Shown one piece after another: positions 24,161 to 31,977 of a stretch of 32,484 bases of DNA. Source of the DNA: Nostoc sp. GT001 (GTDB lineage Bacteria; Cyanobacteriota; Cyanobacteriia; Cyanobacteriales; Nostocaceae); the NCBI RefSeq assembly GCF_030382115.1, contig NZ_JAUDRJ010000003.1:3719427-3751910 (forward strand). The letters are read 5' to 3'. The translations under genes were made by a program, and so were the position numbers. Numbering within the stretch: position 1 is the first letter of the stretch; each line of letters starts with the position of its first letter. The notes below the pieces were generated by a model that did not search any database, was not told the origin of the DNA, and saw only the letters and a list, made by a program, of their open reading frames with translations.

Positions 24161-24892
24161 ATGACTAAGTACCCCAGTATCCCTACCTATCATTCTCTAG
24201 GAGATAAGGGTACTTTGCTAGAAGAAACGGTTAAGTTTGATGGTGAAGTCATCCTCACTGAAAAGATAGATGGTACTAATTCTCGGATAATTCTCCTGCC
24301 CGATGGAAACTTTGTTTTAGGTAGCAGAGAAGAGTTATTGTTTGCTAAAGGCGATCTCATTGGCAATCCTGCACTTGGTATCGTAGATGCTCTTAAAGGT
24401 GTTGCAGACTCACTACCTCAAGTGCAAAACAGCATCACTGTTGCATATCTCGAACTCTATGGTGGGAAAATCACCGCTGCAAGTAAACAATACACGGCAC
24501 AACAAAATGTCAATTGGCGGTTATTTGATGTTGCAGTTCTTACAAATATTGAAATTCTATTCACCAAGGTTGTACAGCAATTGGCAGCGTGGCGTGACAA
24601 TGGAGGTCAGGTGTTTCTCAACGAAGAGGAACTAAGTAAAGCAGCAATTGATTATGGATTTGAACTAACACCACGAATTACAACAATTCCTGCTTTGCCA
24701 GTAAGTATCCAGGAAACACACGAATTTCTCAAAAAGATAATTCCTAAAACTAATGTTGCTCTTGATGAAGGCGCAAAGGGTCGAGCAGAGGGAATTGTTG
24801 CTAGAACAATTTCCAGAAGTGCGATCGCAAAGCTGAGATTTGAAGATTATGAACGCCATGCCGCCAAGTGCTTTCTCAACACGAAGGTGTAG
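24161..24892 (+). CDS. RNA ligase family protein (T4 Rnl2-like)
   Basis: A protein of 243 residues from the preferred start with the nucleotidyltransferase core of RNA ligases. Seen (numbered from the ATG at 24161): motif I EKIDGTN with catalytic Lys35, GSREE near 54-58, LELYGGKI as motif III-like strand, EGIVAR as motif IV, and IAKLRFEDY as motif V with its lysine. Such enzymes adenylate themselves and seal RNA ends, usually in repair. A longer frame starts at ATG 24110, adding 17 residues not typical of the family; neither start has a clear ribosome binding site. No RNA 3'-phosphatase or kinase gene is adjacent. The 3' end of the gene overlaps, in another frame, the decayed remains of a cupin gene. 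The position between a MITE and this remnant suggests that it arrived by rearrangement. Confidence 0.8.
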   Translation: MTKYPSIPTYHSLGDKGTLLEETVKFDGEVILTEKIDGTNSRIILLPDGNFVLGSREELLFAKGDLIGNPALGIVDALKGVADSLPQVQNSITVAYLELYGGKITAASKQYTAQQNVNWRLFDVAVLTNIEILFTKVVQQLAAWRDNGGQVFLNEEELSKAAIDYGFELTPRITTIPALPVSIQETHEFLKKIIPKTNVALDEGAKGRAEGIVARTISRSAIAKLRFEDYERHAAKCFLNTKV

Positions 24893-25008
24893 AAGTTCCG
24901 CCTAATGTTCCTCATCAGATGCTCAATGAAAGTGACTCTGATTTAGAATTTTTGGTGATTTCACAGCCTTCAAGTCATGGCGATAGAATTTTGAACGATA
25001 GTATTTAA
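24853..25008 (+). pseudogene. Remnant of a cupin-domain gene (C-terminal part)
   Basis: Frame open from 24853, after an in-frame TGA, to TAA at 25008. It encodes EGVEVPPNVPHQMLNESDSD followed by LEFLVISQPSSHGDRI, the usual end of a small cupin (the PPNVPHQM strand carries the second metal-motif histidine). The N-terminal half of the cupin is missing and the first codons overlap the end of the RNA ligase gene in a different frame. It is a truncated relic left when the ligase DNA joined it. Confidence 0.7.
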
Positions 25009-25038
25009 TCTAGCCCTAGTTGAGTTGAGGTACTACTC

Positions 25039-25725
25039 ATGACAGCCTCAGTAGAGTATATCCCCGTTACCCCGATTGAGTATCCAGATGAGGATGGTAA
25101 GCCGCTGGCTGAAGGAGATATCCAGTTCAGTTACTTGGCTTATGGAATAAATACGCTACAGATTTATTTCCAAAATCACCTAGATGTATACGTCGCTGGT
25201 AATGTATTTATTTACTACGAAATAGGTTATCCAGAATCGGTTGTCGCACCAGATGTATTTGTGGTATTTGAAGTGGAAAACCGAGACAGACGCTCTTACA
25301 AAACCTGGGAAGAAAATAATCAAACCCCAGATTTTGTCCTAGAAATTACCTCAAAAGCCACCCGTAGCAAAGACCAAGGTGCAAAGAAAGGAATTTACGC
25401 CTTTCTGGGAGTGCGTGAATATTTCCAATATGATCCTACAGGCGATTATCTCAATCCCCAACTCCAGGGTTTACACTTGGTCGATGGTAATTATTTCCCA
25501 GTGTCAGCCAATACCCTGCCAGATGGTACAGTATCCCTACCCAGTGAAGTTTTGGGGCTAGAGTTACGCCTAGAAGCAGAAAAACTGCGTTTTTACAATC
25601 CAACTACCAGTCAAACGCTGCTAACTCATGAAGAAGAAGCATTTGCACGACAAGCCGCAGAAGAGAAAGCGCAAAGATTAGCTGCTAAACTCCGAGAATT
25701 AAATATTGATCCAGATAGCCTTTAG
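25039..25725 (+). CDS. Uma2 family protein
   Basis: A 228-residue Uma2 (DUF820) protein with the predicted PD-(D/E)XK nuclease fold. Seen: APDVFVVFEV (motif II aspartate), PDFVLEITSKATRSKD (E-x-x-S/K active-site strand), YFQYDPTGDYL, and a C-terminal charged coil ending KLRELNIDPDSL, a tail common in this subgroup. The ribosome binding site GAGG lies eight bases before the ATG. It is convergent with the GH57 gene, with a shared hairpin between. The role is unknown; the family is often near mobile DNA, but not diagnostic of it. It belongs to the same subgroup as the gene at 28589-29308. Confidence 0.88.
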   Translation: MTASVEYIPVTPIEYPDEDGKPLAEGDIQFSYLAYGINTLQIYFQNHLDVYVAGNVFIYYEIGYPESVVAPDVFVVFEVENRDRRSYKTWEENNQTPDFVLEITSKATRSKDQGAKKGIYAFLGVREYFQYDPTGDYLNPQLQGLHLVDGNYFPVSANTLPDGTVSLPSEVLGLELRLEAEKLRFYNPTTSQTLLTHEEEAFARQAAEEKAQRLAAKLRELNIDPDSL

Positions 25726-25734
25726 CTAATAATA

Positions 25735-25757
25735 TAGGGTGAGCAATGCCCACCCTA
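25735..25757. terminator. Hairpin between convergent genes, candidate bidirectional terminator
   Basis: TAGGGTG (25735-25741) and CACCCTA (25751-25757) pair around AGCAATGCC. A T-rich stretch (ATTATTTTTTG) follows 12 bases later on the plus strand. It sits between the ends of the Uma2 and GH57 genes. The arms are also of the dispersed GGTGGGCA type. Confidence 0.45.
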
Positions 25758-25782
25758 CTGCTGTTAATTATTTTTTGTGAGA

Positions 25783-27372
25783 CTATAGCGGACGGTAGAC
25801 GCGATAGTTGATTTCGGGGAAGATATTATCCATTAACTCGACTTTTTCCAGCCAACCACTATCAATTTTGCCAACTTTAACGTCTTCATAGAGCTTATTA
25901 AACCGCATTAGGTGCGATCGCGTCCGTCTAACTGCATAGGGTACCATCGTTCCCGTCCGCATAATAAATGCCCAGTCGGAAGATTGTGCTAATAATAATT
26001 CCCGCGCTGCTTGGTTTAATGCTCTCCACCCCAACTCATCCTCTGGTTCCAGTTGCGAGATTTCAATCATCCGTTCAGCAGCTTTGTGCAAATGCGGATA
26101 AACCCAGGCGTTCGTTTCATTCAACCAATACTCATGGAAACCCTTGAAACCCCAACTCGACTGCGAAGGACGACACACTTGCTGAGTTGGCTGATCTCGC
26201 AAATAGTCTGCTAAATGGGTCATTTGATATGTTTTTTGGTCATACCACGATTTGCGGAATAGGTAATCGATGAACCAGGGGCCTTCATACCACCAATGTC
26301 CAAATAACTCTGCGTCATAAGGCGAAACGATAATTGGCGGGCGTTGCATTATACCATAGAGATGCTCAGATTGCCTCTCTCGGTTATACATAAAGTTATC
26401 AGCATGTTCTGCTGCTTTTTCTCTAGCCCAATAAGGATCGTAGAGCGCCTTATCTGATAGACCTAAGCCACGACCCGTAATTTTGTGATACTTAATGCCC
26501 GTATTTTTCCGCTGACCATTGGGCATGATGTAGGGCTTGATGTACTCATATTCTGCTTCCCAACCCAAATCTTTGTAAAATTCTCGGTATTCCGCCGCTC
26601 CAGGATAGCCCACCTCAGAAGACCATACCTGTTGGGAGGATTCATGATCTCGACCGAAGACAGCAACACCAGTTTCCGTATAAATTGGGGCATAAGTGCC
26701 AAAGCGCGGACGGGGACGGGCGTAAAGAATGCCATGCCCATCAGTAAGGAAGTAGCGTAACCCAGCATCGGCTAGCATCCGCTCTAAACCTTCATAGTAG
26801 GCACATTCCGGCAACCAAATGCCTCTGGGTGCTTTTCCAAAAGTTTGTTCGTAATGTTCGCAGGCTACCTGAATTTGCGCCCACACTGCTTGCGGATACA
26901 TTTTCATCAACGGTAAATAGCCGTGAGTAGCGCCGCAAGTGATGATTTCCAGGTTGTTACTGTCTTGGAACTTCTTAAAAGCTGTCACCAAGTCCCCGCC
27001 GTAGCGTTCCCATAGCTGACGCGCTTCGCTAAACTCAGTAATGTAATGCTCGGCTAAATAACGAAGATGCCCGTTGTTGACATTATGTTCTGCTTCTAGT
27101 GCTATGAGTTCTTCTAGTTGGGCTAAGTGGGCTTCGTAGCGTTCTTGAAGCAAAGGATCGCGGAGCATCGACACTAAAGGGGGTGTCATACTCATCGTGA
27201 TTTTAAAGTCGATACCGTCTCGCTTTAAGCCTTCAAATACTTTCAATAAGGGGATGTAGGTTTCTGTGATGGCTTCATAGAGCCATTCTTCCTCCAGCAC
27301 GTAGTCACTTTCCGGGTGACGAACGAAGGGTAGATGTGCGTGGAGTACAAGCGCGACGTAGCCGATAGCCAT
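25783..27372 (-). CDS. GH57 1,4-alpha-glucan branching enzyme (DUF1957)
   Basis: A 529-residue glycoside hydrolase family 57 protein. Seen: the N-terminal LVLHAHLPFVRHPE, the nucleophile in IWLPECAYYE (Glu189), the acid/base in SPYDAELFGHWWYEGP (Asp353), and the C-terminal helical domain with WAFIMRTGTMVPYAVRRTRSH. The two catalytic residues and the length match the branching enzymes of the GH57 family, which create alpha-1,6 branches in glycogen by transglycosylation. It probably acts in cytoplasmic glycogen metabolism beside, or in place of, the GH13 enzyme GlgB. It is a single gene on its strand; the ATG at 27372 gives the usual N-terminus. Confidence 0.92.
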   Translation of the reverse strand: MAIGYVALVLHAHLPFVRHPESDYVLEEEWLYEAITETYIPLLKVFEGLKRDGIDFKITMSMTPPLVSMLRDPLLQERYEAHLAQLEELIALEAEHNVNNGHLRYLAEHYITEFSEARQLWERYGGDLVTAFKKFQDSNNLEIITCGATHGYLPLMKMYPQAVWAQIQVACEHYEQTFGKAPRGIWLPECAYYEGLERMLADAGLRYFLTDGHGILYARPRPRFGTYAPIYTETGVAVFGRDHESSQQVWSSEVGYPGAAEYREFYKDLGWEAEYEYIKPYIMPNGQRKNTGIKYHKITGRGLGLSDKALYDPYWAREKAAEHADNFMYNRERQSEHLYGIMQRPPIIVSPYDAELFGHWWYEGPWFIDYLFRKSWYDQKTYQMTHLADYLRDQPTQQVCRPSQSSWGFKGFHEYWLNETNAWVYPHLHKAAERMIEISQLEPEDELGWRALNQAARELLLAQSSDWAFIMRTGTMVPYAVRRTRSHLMRFNKLYEDVKVGKIDSGWLEKVELMDNIFPEINYRVYRPL

Positions 27373-27590
27373 AGTGATTTTGGGGTGATACTTGTAAGTT
27401 GAAGGTCGAGAGGTTTGGCTGAAATTAACAATATTTTAAGACTTTATGGGGATCGTAAGAATAGTTTTCAATTGAGTTAATTACAGTGCTTGTGAGGGCA
27501 CAACATTTGTTATGCCTCCATCGCCTTTTGTTGTTAACTAGTTGTAAAATCTGCCTATTTGTTTATTGTATAATCCTGCACTGAAAATAT

Positions 27591-27650
27591 TTATTCCGGT
27601 ACAAGACCTTTGGCTCGTAGGCGTTCTGTCAATTTTTCACCTAACTCACC
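27591..27650 (-). pseudogene. Relic of a Uma2 C-terminus
   Basis: On the minus strand this stretch reads GELGEKLTERLRAKGLVPE and then a stop, closely like the tails of Uma2 proteins such as AAILAERLRAAGIDPEQIF (the gene at 28589-29308). Nothing of the catalytic domain is left upstream. It is short, so the assignment depends on the context of the neighbouring rsgA relic. Confidence 0.55.
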
Positions 27651-27836
27651 TCAACAATTCAAGGTGCATTAGCCTACGGCGTAACACACCCTACTTCAAG
27701 TTTATATTTCTTCACATATATTGAATTTTGATCACCGACTTAACTCAATTGCGGGTTTGCTTCTTCTCCCGGCAATATTCTGGCTTAATGTGCGCTTATA
27801 TAGGAGACTCACGTTGGTTTAAAAAAACGTCATTTA

Positions 27837-27943
27837 TAACTTGAGTCTTCTGAGAAATCTGGCAGTATTTTTTACTTTCTAACTTGGGTTTGTACTGACT
27901 CTGACCTTTGCCTAGCTTGTTGGTGCAGCTGAGTTTGATGAGC
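27837..27943 (-). pseudogene. Relic copy of the rsgA 3' end
   Basis: Read on the minus strand it gives AHQTQLHQQA and, after a frame change, GKGQSQYKPKLESKKYCQIS followed by QKTQ. This is the C-terminal tail of the RsgA protein encoded at 29379-30593 (GKGQSQYEPKLESKKYRRIS, then RKTQ), with the part between them deleted. The DNA match is evident along TTTTTTACTTTCTA and GTTGGTGCAGCTGAGTTTGA. It is therefore a partial duplication that has decayed. Confidence 0.8.
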
Positions 27944-27970
27944 TATGCCTAGGTTGGGCTACGCCTACGC
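27942..27970. repeat. Dispersed palindromic repeat, copy 6
   Basis: Ends in GGGCTACGCCTACGC exactly as copy 1 (4941-4970). It abuts the rsgA relic and precedes the stop codon of the Uma2 gene at 27976. Confidence 0.7.
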
Positions 27971-27975
27971 CAGAA

Positions 27976-28545
27976 TTATCCAAAAAAACGCTGAACTCGA
28001 ACGCCGAAGCCTGGTAACAATGGTGATGTGATTTCGTCATCAGCCAACAAGGTTGCGATCAGTTTTAATTGGGCAGCTTCTCGGCGATAAACTTCTAGTT
28101 GCTGTAATTGCCAATTTGCAATCCAATATTCTTGGACTCCTGTGGATGAGTATAGTTTCAGCTTGGCTTCTCGATCTCGACGTTCGTTAGTTGTCCCAGG
28201 AGAAAGCACTTCCACAATGAGTTCTGGCGCTCCTCTCAAATGCCCTTCTTCATCTAGTAATTGTGCTAAACGCTCATGACTAATCCAAACTACATCGGGT
28301 ATGACATTATCGGCTTCTGTAAAAATTATGCCGGGAGTTTGACGGGTTTCCCCTAGCCCACTAGAGCGAGACCAAAGTTGTAATTCTAAGCATATATTGC
28401 CCGCAGTCCCTTGATGTTTCCAGTGAGGCGCTCTAGTCACAAATAGCTCTCCGTCAATAATCTCATAGCGCTTCCATTCGTCAGTTGTGAGTAATTCTAA
28501 GTCTGAGGTTGTCCAACGGACTTGATCAGATATTGTTTGGTTCAT
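27976..28545 (-). CDS. Uma2 family protein
   Basis: A 189-residue Uma2 protein of the compact subgroup. Seen: YEIIDGELFVTRAPHWKHQ near the N-terminus, VIPDVVWISHERL (motif II aspartate), APELIVEVLSPGTTNERRDR (E-V-L-S-P strand with downstream charged residues), LKLYSSTGVQEYWI and the terminal hydrophobic SPLLPGFGVRV. These agree with the PD-(D/E)XK core and look complete, so the fold may be catalytically competent. AGGA lies ten bases before the ATG. It lies 43 bases downstream of the next Uma2 gene on the same strand, so the two are probably co-transcribed. Its sequence is not especially close to its neighbour, so they are not a recent tandem duplicate of each other. Confidence 0.9.
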   Translation of the reverse strand: MNQTISDQVRWTTSDLELLTTDEWKRYEIIDGELFVTRAPHWKHQGTAGNICLELQLWSRSSGLGETRQTPGIIFTEADNVIPDVVWISHERLAQLLDEEGHLRGAPELIVEVLSPGTTNERRDREAKLKLYSSTGVQEYWIANWQLQQLEVYRREAAQLKLIATLLADDEITSPLLPGFGVRVQRFFG

Positions 28546-28588
28546 AGCATTATTTTCCTATACCTGGTTTAGAGATAAAATTCTATTT

Positions 28589-29308
28589 TTAGAATATTTG
28601 CTCAGGATCAATACCTGCGGCTCGTAAGCGTTCTGCCAAGATTGCAGCCCGTTGACGTTCTTGTTCTAGTTGTTGGTTTGCTTGCTCTAACTGTTGATTT
28701 GCTTCTTCTTCTGGCAACATCACCAACTGCTTATCTGGTGTAAAAAAGCGTAATTTGCCCAAATATACTGCCAAATACAGCCCTAACTGCTGACTCCACA
28801 ACCAACCTGACTCAGTGGGTACAAGGTCTTGATATTGCCCATCAACTAAGTGAAATCCCTGTAATTCTAGGTTGTTTGGGTCAAACCAAAAGTAATCTGG
28901 AGTGCGAAATGTATTTTGGTAGATTTGTTTTTTCAAACCTTTATCAACCGAGGCAGTGGAATTAGATAATAGCTCAATAATCACATTGGGGTATTTGCCG
29001 TCTTCTTGCCATACAACCCAGCTTTTGCGGTCTTTTTTTTCTGCATCTAAAACCACAAAGAAATCAGGGCCTCGAAATTCTTCTGACTTTTTCTGGTTGG
29101 GACTGAAGTAGATTGTCAGATTGCCCGTAGCATAAAAATCCTGACGATCGCGCCACCACCATTTAATCAGACGGATAAGTAAATCTATTTGTTCGCGGTG
29201 TAAGTCAGATTCCAATGGGGGTTCGTCACTATAGATATCACCTGGTGGGAAAATTATACTCTCAGTGACATCTTCTAAACTAGGGGTGGCAGCAAGGGGC
29301 TGAGACAT
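28589..29308 (-). CDS. Uma2 family protein
   Basis: A 239-residue Uma2 protein. Seen: DLLIRLIKWWWRDRQDFYATGNL, GPDFFVVLDAEKKDRKSW (motif II aspartate), PNVIIELLSNSTASVDKG (active-site strand), YFWFDPNNLELQGFHLVDG, and a C-terminal coil with a duplicated EEANQQLEQ/ANQQLEQ unit ending LAERLRAAGIDPEQIF. It belongs to the same subgroup as 25039-25725. It lies 70 bases downstream of rsgA, on the same strand, and may be read through from the dnaJ-rsgA operon. The relic at 27591-27650 shows that another copy once stood nearby. Function unknown. Confidence 0.9.
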   Translation of the reverse strand: MSQPLAATPSLEDVTESIIFPPGDIYSDEPPLESDLHREQIDLLIRLIKWWWRDRQDFYATGNLTIYFSPNQKKSEEFRGPDFFVVLDAEKKDRKSWVVWQEDGKYPNVIIELLSNSTASVDKGLKKQIYQNTFRTPDYFWFDPNNLELQGFHLVDGQYQDLVPTESGWLWSQQLGLYLAVYLGKLRFFTPDKQLVMLPEEEANQQLEQANQQLEQERQRAAILAERLRAAGIDPEQIF

Positions 29309-29378
29309 AGAAGATAGTTTTTATGTTTGTATCTATGCTATCGTGACCAACCTTTGCATAGAAATGCGCTCACACTCC

Positions 29379-30593
29379 TTATTCCTCATCCCGATATAAC
29401 TCTTGCAAGTCCTGTAACTGAGTCTTTCGGGAAATCCGGCGATATTTTTTACTTTCTAGCTTGGGTTCGTATTGACTCTGCCCTTTGCCTTTGCTTTTGC
29501 TTTTTAACTTCATGGTAGATTCTGGATCGGCTTGTTGGTGCAGCTGAGTTTGATGAGCGATCGCAGCATCCAAAAATTCTAAATAATGTTCATATCGTTC
29601 CCACTCTCCCCGCACCACACACTCAGGCTCATCTCGATGCAGACAATCACTAAAGCGACAGCTAGCAACTGCTAACCGCTTTCTGGCTTCTGGGAAATAA
29701 TGGATTAATTCTTCTGGTACACAATCCATGTCCGGCTGATTAAAACCGGGAGTGTCTGCCAGTAAACCACCGCTAGGCAACTCAAATAATTCTATATGGC
29801 GAGTGGTATGACGACCACGAGCCAGTTTACCAGAAACTTCTCCGACTCGCAGCTTTGCAGAGTCAATCAGCGTATTAATCAAGCTGGATTTACCAACGCC
29901 GGAAGGCCCAGCAATGACGGTAATTTTATTGCTCAGGTATTTGGCTGCTTGGTCAGTATTGATACCATCTTTAACGCTGATAAATATTGGTTCATAACCC
30001 CAACCAAGTAAGCGATCGCTAACTTGTTGTTGTTCCTGCGATGAAATTAAATCACTTTTATTCAAACATAAAAGCACATCCAAACCAGTAGACTCAGCCT
30101 TAATTAGAAACCGACTTAGTTGATAAGGTTCCAAAGGTGGATCGGCAACGGCAAATACCAAGAGAATTTGGTTCACATTGGCGATCGCGGGACGATCTAA
30201 TTCGCTTTGACGGGGTAAGACATCAGCGATCGCTCCCCGCCCCCCAGCCCAATCTGGCTCTTCTACCACAACGCGATCGCCTACCATCACCTGTTGTCCA
30301 ATTTTTTTCAGACGTGTTCTTCGGGTACAAAGCAGCAGAGGAGGCGAGGGCAAAGAGGCATTTAAATCCAGTTTCTCCTCTGCTCCCCGCTCACTGAGCT
30401 TGTCCTGAGCGTAGCCGAAGGGCATAGCCGTTGGCGTTCGCGTTCGCGTCTCTGAAAGAGAAGCCTCTCGTAGAGAAGTGCCGCTCCTCTGCTCCCCTGC
30501 CTCTTGATCCAGCTGTACTCGGTAAAAATTAGCCTGTACAGCCACCACCGTACCCAATAACTGTCCAGTTGCGTCACAAATTTCCCCTGTCAT
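29379..30593 (-). CDS. rsgA: Ribosome small-subunit biogenesis GTPase RsgA
   Basis: A 404-residue circularly permuted GTPase that helps 30S maturation. Seen in permuted order: G4 NKSD (178-181), G1 GPSGVGKS (229-236), G3 DTPG (280-283), then the zinc motif C-x4-C-x-H-x5-C (Cys312, Cys317, His319, Cys325). An OB-fold domain precedes them. Residues 31-83 are an insertion of low-complexity, repeat-derived sequence (for example GTSLREASLSETRTRTPTA) between LDQEA and PPLLLCTRRTRLKK, where relatives have only a few residues. The C-terminal basic tail (MKLKSKSKGKGQSQ) is also variable. The start overlaps the stop of the TusA-like gene by four bases (ATGA), so translation is coupled. Despite the insertion the frame and all motifs are intact. 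Confidence 0.93.
   Translation of the reverse strand: MTGEICDATGQLLGTVVAVQANFYRVQLDQEAGEQRSGTSLREASLSETRTRTPTAMPFGYAQDKLSERGAEEKLDLNASLPSPPLLLCTRRTRLKKIGQQVMVGDRVVVEEPDWAGGRGAIADVLPRQSELDRPAIANVNQILLVFAVADPPLEPYQLSRFLIKAESTGLDVLLCLNKSDLISSQEQQQVSDRLLGWGYEPIFISVKDGINTDQAAKYLSNKITVIAGPSGVGKSSLINTLIDSAKLRVGEVSGKLARGRHTTRHIELFELPSGGLLADTPGFNQPDMDCVPEELIHYFPEARKRLAVASCRFSDCLHRDEPECVVRGEWERYEHYLEFLDAAIAHQTQLHQQADPESTMKLKSKSKGKGQSQYEPKLESKKYRRISRKTQLQDLQELYRDEE
30345..30503. repeat. In-frame repeat insertion in rsgA
   Basis: Encodes residues 31-83 of RsgA. The DNA contains CACTGAGCTTGTCCTGAGCG, GTAGCCGAAGGGCATAGCCG, a short GCGTTCGCGTTCGCG tandem and CTCTCGTAGAGAAGTG, flanked by CTCCTCTGCTCCCC tracts. 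Several of these motifs are shared with the insertion in the STAND gene (12468-12645) and with intergenic repeats near 20577. Confidence 0.75.
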
Positions 30594-30850
30594 TGGCTAG
30601 CAACTGGACGGCGCACTAACAGAGAAAAATAACCAGTACAGTCTGTAATTTGTTCCACCTGATAACCTGCCATTGTCAAACTATCAGGAACCTGCTCAAT
30701 CGGCTCACCAGGGTCTAACCAGACTTCTAGCAAACCTCCCAATGGCATTTTCTCCAGACGTAGTTTTGTCCGCACGAAATTAATCGGGCAAGGGGTGCCG
30801 CGTAAATCAAGTTGAGCATCGGGAGTTAAAACAGAAGAGGGCATCATCAC
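30590..30850 (-). CDS. TusA-like sulfurtransferase-family protein
   Basis: An 86-residue SirA/TusA-fold protein. Seen: [20 protein letters not shown] with Cys20 of the C-P-x-P motif, followed by the strand [16 protein letters not shown] and the second helix [12 protein letters not shown]. The usual second proline of CPxP is Asn here (CPIN), as in some family members. The family carries sulfur as a cysteine persulfide for tRNA thiolation or cofactor synthesis; in cyanobacteria the role is not defined. The start overlaps the dnaJ stop by four bases (ATGA) and its own stop overlaps the rsgA start by four bases, so it is the middle gene of a coupled operon. Confidence 0.88.
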   Translation of the reverse strand: MMMPSSVLTPDAQLDLRGTPCPINFVRTKLRLEKMPLGGLLEVWLDPGEPIEQVPDSLTMAGYQVEQITDCTGYFSLLVRRPVASQ

Positions 30851-31977
30851 TTAAATAAATTTCCCAAGAATCCTTCTAGACCGCCTTTACCAGTGCGATC
30901 GCCCTTAATTTTAGCTAGCTTCTCCAGCAGTTCCCTCTCCTCTGGGGTGATTTTATTGGGAATATCAATTAATACGTTCAGCATATGATCCCCGCGACTT
31001 ACGGGATTACCCAAACGAGGTACGCCGCGATTTTCCAACTTCATTACTGTATTTGGCTGAGTTCCAGGTGGAATGATTAGTTCTACCGGCCCATCTACTG
31101 TATCTACCTCTAACCGACAACCTAAAATCGCTTGCAGGTAGCTAACTTTGATTTCCGAGAGAATATTAATCCCATCCCGTTGGAATTCCTCATCCTCATT
31201 CACGAACAAGTAAACGTATAAATCCCCAGGAGGGCCACTACGTTGACCAGCATCTCCTTCACTAGAAATCCGCAAACGTGTGCCATTATCCACCCCAGCC
31301 GGAATGGTAATTTTGAGTTTCTTTGTAACTTGATTTGCGCCCTTACCATCACACGCGTCACACTTATCTTCAATTACCATCCCTGTTCCATTACAGGTGG
31401 GACAAGTTGAGACTTGGGTGAAACTGCCAAAGGGTGTTCTAGTCACACGCCGTACTTGAGCCGAACCGCCACAAGTCGAACAAGTCCGAGGGCGGGTTCC
31501 AGGTTTAGCACCAGAACCGCTACAAACTTCACAATTTTCTAGATGGGAAATGCGAATTTCTTTTTCGCCGCCAAATATCGCTTCCCGAAAGTCTAACTTC
31601 AGGTCTAGCCGCAGGTCATCACCCCTCGCAGGTCCACTGCGGCGTCTTTGTTGGGTGGGATTACCCATACCGCCAGCAAAGCCACTAAAAATGCTTTCAA
31701 AGATATCGGCAAAACCACCCATATCGCCGACATCTTGAAAGCCCGCGCCAGCAGCACCCGATACACCCTCTGGGCCAAAGCGATCGTAACGAGCGCGGGT
31801 TTCGGGTTCTGAGAGTACCTCATAAGCGCGGTTAATTTCTTTAAAGCGATCCTCCGCCCCCGGTTCTTTGTTCACATCTGGGTGATACTTCCGGGCTAGA
31901 CGGCGATAGGCTTGTTTGATTTCTTCTTTGTCAGTGTCACGAGAGACACCCAGGATTTCATAATAGTCGCGGGCCAT
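30847..31977 (-). CDS. dnaJ: Molecular chaperone DnaJ
   Basis: A 376-residue type I Hsp40. Seen: J-domain with HPD (32-34) that stimulates DnaK; a Gly/Phe-rich linker (about 70-106); four zinc-finger repeats of C-x-x-C-x-G-x-G type (Cys149/152, 166/169, 192/195, 206/209), the second ending GGSA instead of GxG; and the C-terminal substrate-binding domains ending [19 protein letters not shown]. It works with DnaK and GrpE in protein folding. First gene here of the dnaJ-tusA-like-rsgA unit. In related genomes grpE and dnaK lie upstream; the window ends before they could appear. No CIRCE-type inverted repeat is evident just upstream. Confidence 0.96.
   Translation of the reverse strand: MARDYYEILGVSRDTDKEEIKQAYRRLARKYHPDVNKEPGAEDRFKEINRAYEVLSEPETRARYDRFGPEGVSGAAGAGFQDVGDMGGFADIFESIFSGFAGGMGNPTQQRRRSGPARGDDLRLDLKLDFREAIFGGEKEIRISHLENCEVCSGSGAKPGTRPRTCSTCGGSAQVRRVTRTPFGSFTQVSTCPTCNGTGMVIEDKCDACDGKGANQVTKKLKITIPAGVDNGTRLRISSEGDAGQRSGPPGDLYVYLFVNEDEEFQRDGINILSEIKVSYLQAILGCRLEVDTVDGPVELIIPPGTQPNTVMKLENRGVPRLGNPVSRGDHMLNVLIDIPNKITPEERELLEKLAKIKGDRTGKGGLEGFLGNLFK

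Larger units (their letters stand above)
27373..27975. other. Intergenic region with gene fossils
   Basis: About 600 bases without an intact gene. It holds the promoter of the GH57 gene at its left side and two decayed coding fragments (27591-27650 and 27837-27943) plus one dispersed repeat (27942-27970), listed separately. Confidence 0.65.
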
